DNA of 6,411 nt from Candidatus Fibrimonadales bacterium (GTDB lineage Bacteria; Fibrobacterota; Fibrobacteria; Fibrobacterales; Fibrobacteraceae). Where the stretch lies: contig WQSA01000110.1 in the NCBI GenBank assembly GCA_009788135.1, forward strand, positions 1 through 6,411, given 5' to 3'. The position numbers and the translations under genes are program-made. Below, in pieces: positions 1 through 5,702 of this stretch. A model generated the notes under the pieces. It was not told where the DNA came from, did no database searches, and saw only the letters and a program-made list of their open reading frames with translations. Numbering within the stretch: position 1 is the first letter of the stretch; the number at the start of each line of letters is the position of its first letter.

Positions 1-91
<91 letters not shown>

Positions 92-120
92 TTTTCGTCT
101 TTTTTTTGTGACTTTTTTTT
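92..120 (+). terminator. Possible rRNA operon terminator (two T8 tracts after 5S)
   Basis: Two runs of eight T (100-107 and 113-120) follow the 5S 3' end. I see no separate GC-rich hairpin between base 91 and the T-runs. If this is an intrinsic terminator, the closing helix of the 5S itself would have to act as the stem, and its 5' strand is outside the window. The position, between a rRNA operon and a gene with its own promoter-like box, suits a terminator, but the evidence is only the T-tracts. Confidence 0.4.
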
Positions 121-129
121 AATATTTTA

Positions 130-143
130 TATATATTATATAT
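130..143 (+). promoter_or_regulatory. Predicted -10 box abutting the M6 protease start
   Basis: TATATT occupies 132-137 and is followed by exactly six bases before the ATG at 144. The surroundings (121-143) are almost pure A/T and no Shine-Dalgarno sequence is present. The spacing equals that before glyA and the minus-strand gene, which supports a -10 element giving a leaderless transcript. An A/T-rich tract can contain TATATT by chance, so this is the weakest of the four such sites. Confidence 0.4.
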
Positions 144-2006
144 ATGAGGCTTTTTATTGCCATCCTGTTCGCAGCCTTCTTTAATTTGTTCGCTGCTCCG
201 CATAATGGGGAAGAATTTGAGCTAGCCCAACCAGACGGTTCGGTTGTTCCAGTTCTTATTTTTGGCGATGAATTTTATCAGGATGTGGAAAGCCACGATG
301 GGTTTACGCTTGTCCGCGACAAAGAAGGCTGGATTTGCTATGCCGAGCTTTCCGCAGATGGTTCCGAGTATGTGCCAACAGAAGTTCGCTATACTGGAAA
401 AAAGAGCAAGGCCCCAGATGCGCAGAGAAAAAAGCGCATAAGCAAAAAATCATTCCATGAGAAGCATCGCAGAGTTAGAGAAGCTTTGGGGCACAACGAT
501 TTTGCGCCGCTTGAGGCTAGCGATTTTGACTCGCCTATGGTTTCTAATGCTCCACCTGAGGGTATAAGCCCTGCCGCTGCCGAGGCTAAAAGGATTGTGG
601 GGCTAACCCTTCTTATAAATTTCCCTGATTCAAGCGCAAAGATAACCAAAGAAACCATGGAAGAATTTTTAAACAGTCCGGGGGGCTATCAGGGCAAGAA
701 TGCTGCAGGTTCCGTTAGCGATTATTTCAGAGATGTTTCAAACGGGCTTTTGGAATACACCAATATAGTTGCTCCCTTTGTGACTGTGGATAAAAATAAA
801 GACTATTATGATGACGATTCAGAGTACAAACGCGTGCCGGAGCTTCTCACAACAGCGCTTACAAAGCTCAAAGAAAATGGTTTTGACATAAGCGCAGTTA
901 GCACGGAAACCACCAGCAGCAGTTTTAATCGCCGCGAAGTTGCGGTGGCGCTCAACGTGTTTTATGCAGGCTCGCCAGTTCGAGGATGGGCCAAAGGCCT
1001 TTGGCCGCATCAGGGGACATATTCCGGTTCGCTCTATATTGAAGTGAATGGCGTGAAAATATATTTCAGCAGGTATCAGTTGTCAAGCTTGGGCAAAAGC
1101 AGCAGCCCGCCTGGAATAGGCACTACCGTGCATGAAAATGGCCATATGATAATGAAATGGGCCGATTTGTATCCTTATGACAATGGCACAAATTTTGTGG
1201 GGCAATATTGCGTTATGGGCACATCCAGCAACTCCAACCCTCAAATACCAAACCCTTATTTCAGAGATTTGGCTGGTTGGATAGACGTAACCGATGTTAC
1301 CAATACGAATGCAACGCTTGCCCATGTTGCAAACAGCCATACGGCTTACAAATACACGCGCGATGCCAACGAGAGCTATTACATAGAAACGCGCCGGCGA
1401 ACGGGCCGCAACTCCAGCATATTGGGCGATGGGCTTGCTATATGGCATGTCCATAAAAAAGGCAACAATACAGACAAGGCTAAAAGCGGTTTTCCTTTGG
1501 TTGCGGTTGTGCAGGCCAATAAAGGAACAGGAACCCCGACAAAAGATGCGCTTTTTCAAGCGCCCAACAGAACAGTTTTTAACAATTATACCACTCCGTT
1601 TGCCGAATATCATGACAAAACTTTGTCTGACATAGATATTTCGGAAATAAGCGCCGTGAGCAACGAAATGACTTTTAAAATAGGCGGCAATTTGATTATG
1701 CCCAGCAGTTCAAGCGCTGAACTCAGCAGTTCGAGCTCTAAGCCTAGCAGTTCAAGCGTTGCTGAGCCCAGCAGCTCTTCTGAAGCAACATCTATTGCTC
1801 GTTTGCCGCAAATTGGAAATATTCGCGCATACGCAAAGGGCAATGCTATTATACTTGAAAATTTGCTTAAAGGGACCAAAATTGAAGTTTATAGCTTGCA
1901 AGGCAAGCGCATATATTTGACCACCAACCAAGTAATTCCAGTCCAAGCAAATGGAATATATTTAGTTAGAGTTTCTGGCAAAACTCTGAGGATAGTTATA
2001 CGTTAA
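144..2006 (+). CDS. Secreted M6-family zinc metalloprotease with poly-Ser linker and T9SS-like C-terminal sorting domain
   Basis: A predicted exported zinc endopeptidase of 620 aa (peptidase family M6, immune inhibitor A-like). Residues 1-18 form a signal peptide: MR, a hydrophobic stretch, then LFA-AP with cleavage near 17/18. Residues 19-140 look like an N-terminal propeptide region. The catalytic core is about 150-515. It contains HENGH at 330-334 (zinc ligands H330 and H334, catalytic E331) and the following acidic ligand D341 in ADLY. CVMG at 356-359 resembles a Met-turn. The family's GW (378-379) and IETRRRTG/GLAIWHV (414-436) blocks follow. HEXXH to D has one residue more than the common HEFGHxxGxPDLY form; I recall this variant in other bacterial M6 proteins. 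Four Ser4-5 blocks (521-546) lead to a 70-residue beta-rich tail (VYSLQGKR, GIYLVRV, terminal IVIR), typical of T9SS type A sorting domains. The substrate is unknown. The gene stands alone between the rRNA operon and rlmN. Confidence 0.92.
   Translation: MRLFIAILFAAFFNLFAAPHNGEEFELAQPDGSVVPVLIFGDEFYQDVESHDGFTLVRDKEGWICYAELSADGSEYVPTEVRYTGKKSKAPDAQRKKRISKKSFHEKHRRVREALGHNDFAPLEASDFDSPMVSNAPPEGISPAAAEAKRIVGLTLLINFPDSSAKITKETMEEFLNSPGGYQGKNAAGSVSDYFRDVSNGLLEYTNIVAPFVTVDKNKDYYDDDSEYKRVPELLTTALTKLKENGFDISAVSTETTSSSFNRREVAVALNVFYAGSPVRGWAKGLWPHQGTYSGSLYIEVNGVKIYFSRYQLSSLGKSSSPPGIGTTVHENGHMIMKWADLYPYDNGTNFVGQYCVMGTSSNSNPQIPNPYFRDLAGWIDVTDVTNTNATLAHVANSHTAYKYTRDANESYYIETRRRTGRNSSILGDGLAIWHVHKKGNNTDKAKSGFPLVAVVQANKGTGTPTKDALFQAPNRTVFNNYTTPFAEYHDKTLSDIDISEISAVSNEMTFKIGGNLIMPSSSSAELSSSSSKPSSSSVAEPSSSSEATSIARLPQIGNIRAYAKGNAIILENLLKGTKIEVYSLQGKRIYLTTNQVIPVQANGIYLVRVSGKTLRIVIR
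1701..1781 (+). repeat. In-frame serine-linker repeat in the M6 protease
   Basis: AGCAGTTCAAGC or a close variant occurs at 1704-1715, 1725-1736, 1746-1757 and 1770-1781, with periods of 21, 21 and 24 nt. It encodes PSSSS, LSSSSS, PSSSS and PSSSS blocks separated by short acidic or Ala-containing spacers (residues 520-546). Such Ser-rich linkers commonly join catalytic and C-terminal modules of Fibrobacter secreted enzymes. The near-identical units suggest growth by slippage or unequal exchange, so copy number may vary among strains. Confidence 0.88.
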
Positions 2007-2010
2007 AAAG

Positions 2011-2031
2011 TTTTTTCTATATTCGCAAACA
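2011..2031 (+). promoter_or_regulatory. Predicted -10 box just upstream of rlmN
   Basis: TTTTTTCTATATT spans 2011-2023, with its TATATT hexamer at 2018-2023 ending eight bases before the rlmN ATG (2032). No Shine-Dalgarno sequence lies in the 25-bp gap after the protease stop. The same TTTCTATATT string recurs on the other strand before the small gene at 4422, and a one-mismatch version precedes glyA. That recurrence in the few intergenic bases of the window argues for a promoter element. No convincing TTGACA-type -35 was seen. Confidence 0.55.
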
Positions 2032-3060
2032 ATGTACTTTAAAGACATAAAATCCCTTTCACGAGACGAGCTTCGCCAATTTCTTTCCGATAACGGGCAC
2101 AAACCTTATCGGGCGGATCAAGTTTACGTATGGCTTTTCAAGCTTTTGATGCAAACTTACGAGGGATTGAATGTACCGGCAGAACTATGCAAACTGCTGG
2201 AAAGCAATTTCCACATAAAATCGCTTAGAGAAGAATTGAAAATGGAATCCGCAGATGGAACGGTAAAATGGCTTTATAAAACGGCAGATGACTTTCCAGT
2301 TGAAACTGTTATGATCCCAACTGAAACAAGGGCTTCTGTTTGCGTTTCAACGCAGTCGGGCTGCGCTATGGGCTGCGCTTTTTGCCGCACCGGGAGCATG
2401 GGGCTCAACCGTTCGCTCGAAACCGGAGAGATTCTGGAACAGATAATAAATGTTTGGCGCAATTATAAAGTTACAAATGTAATTTTCATGGGAATGGGCG
2501 AACCATTGGTTAATTTGGACGCTGTGCACAGAGCTTGTGTTTGCCTGCACGACCAAAAGACATTCTCTATGGGCAAGGGACGCTTGACAATCAGTACAAG
2601 CGGTGTTGCGCCTGGGATTGCTGAGCTTTTGGAAAGAAATACTCCATGCCAGTTGGCCGTGAGTCTTGTTGCGGCAGACGATAAAACGAGAGAAGGCCTT
2701 ATGCCTGTGAACAAAAGATGGAATTTAACTGAGCTTATAAAAGCCATAGACAATTATTTGGAGCGTAGCGGAGAGTGGGTTACGCTGGAATATATTTTGA
2801 TTAAGGACAAAACATGCACAAAAACAGCGGCAGAAGATTTGATACGAATTGTAAAACCCAGGCGGTGCAAAGTAAATGCCATTGTTTTGAACAGCAACGA
2901 AAATCCCGAATTGCAAGCTCCTTCTGAGCAAGAGGTAAATGAGTTTTTGGAAATTGTTAGAGCAAAATCAGTACAGATAAACATAAGAAATCCGAGAGGC
3001 CGCGATATTTTTGCAGCCTGCGGTCAGTTGGCAAGCAATCCTTGCAAGGTGGCAATATGA
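2032..3060 (+). CDS. rlmN: Dual-specificity-type RNA methyltransferase RlmN (23S rRNA A2503 C2-methyltransferase)
   Basis: A radical-SAM enzyme of 342 aa that methylates C2 of A2503 in 23S rRNA and, in some bacteria, A37 of certain tRNAs. The N-terminal accessory domain (1-90) includes KPYRADQVYVWLF. The [4Fe-4S] motif CAMGCAFC places cluster cysteines at C111, C115 and C118. The SAM-binding MGMGEP is at 153-158 and the MPVNKRW block at 224-230. The methyl-carrying cysteine is C330 in AACGQL, and its partner is probably C104 (SVCVST). E91 in ETV matches the conserved catalytic glutamate. Length is normal for the family; E. coli RlmN is longer, at 384 aa. Two oddities are SLVA (211-214), where the family usually has SLHA, and RNPRGRDI in place of the usual R-x-x-RGDDI. 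It is the first gene of a three-gene run, and its stop overlaps the next ATG by four bases. The start is supported by the motif order and the adjacent promoter box. Confidence 0.95.
   Translation: MYFKDIKSLSRDELRQFLSDNGHKPYRADQVYVWLFKLLMQTYEGLNVPAELCKLLESNFHIKSLREELKMESADGTVKWLYKTADDFPVETVMIPTETRASVCVSTQSGCAMGCAFCRTGSMGLNRSLETGEILEQIINVWRNYKVTNVIFMGMGEPLVNLDAVHRACVCLHDQKTFSMGKGRLTISTSGVAPGIAELLERNTPCQLAVSLVAADDKTREGLMPVNKRWNLTELIKAIDNYLERSGEWVTLEYILIKDKTCTKTAAEDLIRIVKPRRCKVNAIVLNSNENPELQAPSEQEVNEFLEIVRAKSVQINIRNPRGRDIFAACGQLASNPCKVAI
3046..3052 (+). promoter_or_regulatory. Shine-Dalgarno deciding the TPMT-like start
   Basis: AAGGTGG, inside the end of rlmN, lies four bases before the ATG at 3057 (seven bases if AAGG is taken as the core). 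It favours that ATG over an upstream in-frame TTG at 3042, which would leave the Shine-Dalgarno sequence inside the reading frame. A second in-frame ATG at 3066 is less likely because it lies farther from the site. Confidence 0.7.
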
Positions 3061-3677
3061 TAAAAATGGCGTTAACACCAAATGTCCCGCAATATTGGGA
3101 AATGCTATACGAAGGAGGAAAAGACATTTGGGATTTGGGCGAAGCAACCCCGGCTCTGCTAGATTTTTTCAAGCATCCGTCTTGCCCGGAAACAGGAGAG
3201 GTTTTTGTTCCTGCTGCTGGCAAAGGCTGGGATGCTGGAGCGTGGGCAGAGCGTGGGCATAATGTTGTTGCCGTTGATTTTTGCTCATCTGCGTTTGACG
3301 CTTTGGAAAGGCTATCTGCGAGCAATAGCAATTTGAAAGCGTTGAATAAGGATATATTTTTGCTGAATTCGCGCAATTTAAAACAGTTTGACATAATTTA
3401 TGATTATTTCGCTTTTAATTCAGTTCATCCAGGCAGGCGCGATGAGTATGTGGAAATGTGGCTTAGAATGTTGAAGGACGATGGTTTTTTGATAGGATTC
3501 TTTTGCCCGCTTAGCAGTGAAAAATATGGCGAATGCCCGCCCTACAGCATATCTGGCAAGGAGCTTGAAGCTAGACTTAAGGACATATTTGAGATTAAGC
3601 AGAGAATAGTGCCTAAAAAAAGCGCTAAAGACAGAACCGGCAAAGAAGAAATTTGGCTTTTGAGGAAAGTAGTATGA
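3057..3677 (+). CDS. TPMT-family class I SAM-dependent methyltransferase
   Basis: A cytosolic class I methyltransferase of 206 aa from the thiopurine S-methyltransferase family. The N-terminal signature YWEMLYEGGKDIWDLGEATP (13-32) matches the family's fWe.rY..g.tpWDlGepsP pattern. The SAM-binding motif I is VFVPAAGKGWDA (49-60), where relatives usually have VPGCGKGYD. GHNVVAVD (67-74) gives the acidic residue that binds the SAM ribose. A YDYFAF motif in the middle and CPPYSIS near the C-terminus also match. Family members methylate thiol, selenium, tellurium or halide acceptors; nothing here settles the acceptor, so the true substrate is unknown. The start at 3057 gives an ATGA overlap with rlmN and has a good Shine-Dalgarno sequence. 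The stop overlaps the ychJ ATG in the same way, so expression should be translationally coupled to both neighbours. Confidence 0.87.
   Translation: MIKMALTPNVPQYWEMLYEGGKDIWDLGEATPALLDFFKHPSCPETGEVFVPAAGKGWDAGAWAERGHNVVAVDFCSSAFDALERLSASNSNLKALNKDIFLLNSRNLKQFDIIYDYFAFNSVHPGRRDEYVEMWLRMLKDDGFLIGFFCPLSSEKYGECPPYSISGKELEARLKDIFEIKQRIVPKKSAKDRTGKEEIWLLRKVV
3662..3669 (+). promoter_or_regulatory. Shine-Dalgarno deciding the ychJ start
   Basis: GAGGAAAG at the end of the methyltransferase gene lies four bases before ATG 3674 (seven bases from the GAGGA core). It supports starting the SEC-C protein at MSEICPC rather than at an in-frame upstream alternative start at 3653, which would add seven non-conserved residues. 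Confidence 0.75.
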
Positions 3678-4153
3678 GTGAGATTTGTCCATGCAATTCA
3701 GGGAAAAATTACAGCGAATGCTGTGAACCCGTAATCAAAAAAACGACCCAGGCTGCAAGCCCTGAGGCTCTTATGCGTTCGCGTTATGCTGCTTACGTAA
3801 AGGGAGAAGTTTTTTGGCTTAGAGACAGCCTTGAACCGTCTCAGAGAAAAGACTTTGACGAAAAAGGCGCGCGTCAATGGAGCAACGCCGAATGGCTCGG
3901 CTTGACCATTGTGGGGTCAAAGGCAGACGAGGAAAAGAATACCGGCGAGGTTGAGTTTGTTGCAAAATACAAGCAAGGCGGCGTGGCCAGGGAGCATCAC
4001 GAGGTTGCCGACTTTGTGCGAAAAAATGGCCTATGGTTTTTGACTGAAGGTCGCATGGTGAAGCCAGAGACTGTGCGCAAGGAGCAAGCTGTGGGCCGCA
4101 ACGATCCGTGCCCTTGCGGTTCGGGAAAGAAATTTAAGAAATGCTGCGGATAG
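3674..4153 (+). CDS. ychJ: YchJ/UPF0225 family protein with two SEC-C zinc-binding motifs
   Basis: This 159-aa protein matches E. coli YchJ (about 152 aa) along its whole length. An N-terminal SEC-C-like motif CPCNSGKNYSECC is at 5-17. The central domain contains LMRSRYAAYV, EWLGLTI and VEFVAKY, characteristic of UPF0225 and NTF2-like in fold. A C-terminal SEC-C motif CPCGSGKKFKKCC spans 146-158. Both motifs keep the CxC...CC ligands expected to bind one zinc each. SEC-C is named for the SecA C-terminus, where it contacts SecB and ribosomes; the role of YchJ itself is not established. The start gives MSEICPC, as in E. coli MSQLCPC, overlaps the methyltransferase stop by four bases and has a strong Shine-Dalgarno sequence. 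It is the last gene of the rlmN run. Confidence 0.95.
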   Translation: MSEICPCNSGKNYSECCEPVIKKTTQAASPEALMRSRYAAYVKGEVFWLRDSLEPSQRKDFDEKGARQWSNAEWLGLTIVGSKADEEKNTGEVEFVAKYKQGGVAREHHEVADFVRKNGLWFLTEGRMVKPETVRKEQAVGRNDPCPCGSGKKFKKCCG

Positions 4154-4188
4154 CCTACACTCGAGGCTTGGGTTTCTAGGCGCAACGC
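4154..4188. other. Short convergent intergenic gap, no clear terminator
   Basis: This 35-bp gap separates the stops of ychJ (+) and the small minus-strand gene. GCCTA (4153-4157) can pair with TAGGC (4177-4181), and ACGCT/AGCGT (4185-4189/4193-4197) form another five-base stem across the minus-strand stop codon. Neither is followed by a T-run on either strand, so I do not call an intrinsic terminator. Confidence 0.3.
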
Positions 4189-4422
4189 TTAGAGCGTAAT
4201 GTCGGTGCCCATTCTGTTAGCTGACTGATCCACAATTTTGCTTGCGCCATTTTTGTTGTCGAAGGTGAGTTCTTCTTGTTTCGCCTTAAGAACTCTGTCA
4301 ACCGACTTGGAGTTAGCACTCGCAGCAGCTTTCTCGAACATTTGGGTTCCGTGCGCCCTTTCCATTCGTGTTTTTTTGTTAGCAACAGTTGTCGCTTCGC
4401 CGATTTTTTGTGATATTTCCAT
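4189..4422 (-). CDS. Small hydrophilic hypothetical protein (77 aa)
   Basis: I do not recognise this protein. The ORF fills the gap between ychJ and glyA on the opposite strand. It encodes 77 residues with no Cys, Pro, Trp or Tyr and is rich in Lys, Ala, Ser, Thr and Asn/Gln. There is no signal peptide or membrane segment. The stretch SVDRVLKAKQEEL (about 39-51) looks helical and amphipathic. It is probably a soluble, largely helical or partly disordered protein. Two things support a real gene: an otherwise unexplained 300-bp gap, and a TTTCTATATTT promoter box on its own strand ending five bases before the ATG, the same string that precedes rlmN. Two other frames are open over parts of the region (minus 4176-4385, plus 4238-4429), but neither has a comparable upstream signal. 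The function is unknown. Confidence 0.68.
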   Translation of the reverse strand: MEISQKIGEATTVANKKTRMERAHGTQMFEKAAASANSKSVDRVLKAKQEELTFDNKNGASKIVDQSANRMGTDITL

Positions 4423-4438
4423 AGCTTAAATATAGAAA
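4423..4438 (-). promoter_or_regulatory. Predicted -10 box for the small minus-strand gene
   Basis: Read on the minus strand, TTTCTATATTT covers 4438-4428. Its TATATT hexamer (4434-4429) is followed by six bases, TAAGCT, and then ATG at 4422. No Shine-Dalgarno sequence fits in that space. The box shares ten consecutive bases (TTTCTATATT) with the rlmN box. The predicted transcript starts at or within a base of the ATG. Confidence 0.55.
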
Positions 4439-4449
4439 TTTCTAAATTT
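4428..4449. repeat. 22-bp near-perfect palindrome between divergent genes
   Basis: The left arm AAATATAGAAA (4428-4438) and right arm TTTCTAAATTT (4439-4449) are reverse complements at 10 of 11 positions, with no spacer. Each arm contains the -10-like hexamer of the gene it faces, so the two promoters abut. The symmetry could arise from paired promoter boxes alone or could also be an operator. It is not followed by a T-run and lies upstream of both genes, so it is not a terminator. Confidence 0.75.
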
Positions 4450-4454
4450 TTCGT
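4439..4454 (+). promoter_or_regulatory. Predicted -10 box abutting the glyA start
   Basis: TTTCTAAATT (4439-4448) differs by one base from the TTTCTATATT box of rlmN. TAAATT (4443-4448) ends six bases before ATG 4455, and there is no Shine-Dalgarno sequence in the 32-bp gap. The gap also leaves no room for a riboswitch or long leader ahead of glyA unless transcription starts inside the minus-strand gene. Confidence 0.45.
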
Positions 4455-5702
4455 ATGAAAACACTTTCTCAGACCGACCTTGCAGTCCTGGAGCTTATAA
4501 ACAAAGAGGCAAAACGCCAGGAAGATGGAATTGAACTCATCGCTTCGGAGAATTACGCTTCAAAAGCGGTGATGGAAGCTCTTGGCAGCCCGCTAACAAA
4601 TAAGTACAGCGAGGGCTATGTTGGCAAACGCTATTATGGCGGCAACGAAGTTATAGACGAAGTTGAAGCTTTGGCAATAGAAAGATGCAAAAAGATTTTT
4701 GGCTGCGAGCACGTAAATGTTCAGCCGCTTTCAGGAAGCCCTGCAAATGCTGCGGTTTATTTTGCGACAATCAAACCGGGTGATAAAGTTTTGGGCTTGC
4801 AGCTTGACCACGGAGGTCATCTTTCGCATGGTCATCCTGTGAACTTTTCCGGAATGCTTTACAATTTCACGCAGTATCAGGTGGAAAAAGAAACCGGCAG
4901 AATAGATATGGAAAAAGTTCGTGAAGTTGCGCTCAGTGAAAAGCCGAAAATGATTTTGGCGGGATTCTCGGCATACAGCAGAAATCTTGATTGGAAAAAG
5001 TTCAAGGAAATAGCCGACGAAGTTGGAGCGATAACTTTTGCGGACATTGCTCACATTGCAGGTTTGATTGCCGGCAAAGCGATAGAGAGCCCTGTTCCTT
5101 ATTTTGACATTGTGAGCACAACTACGCATAAGACTTTGCGCGGCCCGCGCGGCGCTATAATAATGTGCAAGGAGAATTTTGCAAAAGCGATAGACAAAGC
5201 GGTGTTTCCGGGAATGCAGGGCGGTCCGCATGACCATGCAACTGCGGCGAAAGCGGTCGCTTTTGGCGAGGCTTTGCAACCTGAATTCCAGACATATGCA
5301 AAGCACGTTATAGAAAATGCGCAGGCTATGGCAGCGCATCTTATGAAAGCCGGTTTCAAAATAATTTCAGATGGCACGGACAATCATCTTATGGTTGTAG
5401 ATGTTACGAGCAAAGGTATTTCCGGCAAAGAGGCTGAACGCGTTTTGGATTTGGTTGGCATTTCCACAAGTCGTTCCACAATTCCGTTTGATCCTCGCAA
5501 GCCGATGGATCCTTCCGGAATTCGCTTGGGAACGCCCGCAATTACAACCAGAGGCTTTGATGTGGAAGATACCTGCAAAGTAGCGGATGCCATTACGCAA
5601 GCCATTGAAAATCACAGCGACGAGACGAAGCTCAAGAGCATAAGGGAAGGAATTTTGGAGCTTTGCCGGAAGCGGCCTCTGTACGATGCAAAAACCGCTT
5701 AA
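4455..5702 (+). CDS. glyA: Serine hydroxymethyltransferase
   Basis: A cytosolic PLP enzyme of 415 aa (E. coli GlyA 417) that interconverts serine plus tetrahydrofolate with glycine plus 5,10-methylene-tetrahydrofolate, supplying one-carbon units. The N-terminal IELIASENYAS (26-36) and YSEGYVGKRYYGG (51-63) are intact. The PLP phosphate-binding SGS is at 93-95. D197 and H200 lie in FADIAH, which stacks on and salt-bridges the cofactor. The Schiff-base lysine is K226 in TTTHKTLRGPRG. The substrate-carboxylate arginine is R357 in SGIRLGTPAITTRG. Some common bacterial positions differ: QPLSGSP in place of QPHSGSQ, LDHGGHLSHGHP in place of LAHGGHLTHGSP, and SRSTIP in place of NKNTIP. I recall similar forms in other bacterial lineages and see nothing that would inactivate the enzyme. 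Its 3' end overlaps uppS by 17 nt, implying a shared transcript. Confidence 0.97.
   Translation: MKTLSQTDLAVLELINKEAKRQEDGIELIASENYASKAVMEALGSPLTNKYSEGYVGKRYYGGNEVIDEVEALAIERCKKIFGCEHVNVQPLSGSPANAAVYFATIKPGDKVLGLQLDHGGHLSHGHPVNFSGMLYNFTQYQVEKETGRIDMEKVREVALSEKPKMILAGFSAYSRNLDWKKFKEIADEVGAITFADIAHIAGLIAGKAIESPVPYFDIVSTTTHKTLRGPRGAIIMCKENFAKAIDKAVFPGMQGGPHDHATAAKAVAFGEALQPEFQTYAKHVIENAQAMAAHLMKAGFKIISDGTDNHLMVVDVTSKGISGKEAERVLDLVGISTSRSTIPFDPRKPMDPSGIRLGTPAITTRGFDVEDTCKVADAITQAIENHSDETKLKSIREGILELCRKRPLYDAKTA

Noticed and set aside
1031..1040. CTCTATATT inside the M6 gene, resembling the promoter box
   Set aside because: It encodes conserved-looking residues (LYIE) within the protease, no gene starts nearby, and a single short match in coding sequence is expected by chance.
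1083..1613. A 176-codon open frame on the minus strand inside the M6 protease
   Set aside because: It covers the HENGH and Met-turn region of a clear protease on the plus strand, and the translation has no domain-like features.
4185..4197. ACGCT-TAG-AGCGT hairpin as a terminator for the minus-strand gene
   Set aside because: The stem is only five pairs, overlaps the stop codon and has no T-run downstream on either strand.
4238..4429. A plus-strand frame with a hydrophobic translation opposite the small minus-strand gene
   Set aside because: The translation looks membrane-like, but it has no start signal and runs to within 26 bases of glyA across the minus-strand promoter. The minus-strand frame is longer and has the promoter box, so I prefer that one.
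4423..4454. Glycine or folate-type riboswitch upstream of glyA
   Set aside because: Only 32 bp separate glyA from the divergent gene, and the sequence is an A/T-rich palindrome with no aptamer-like structure.
4731..5339. A 202-codon open frame on the minus strand inside glyA
   Set aside because: It lies wholly antisense to the well-supported SHMT gene, its protein resembles no family, and it has no promoter or ribosome-site signal. The open frame follows from the codon use of glyA.
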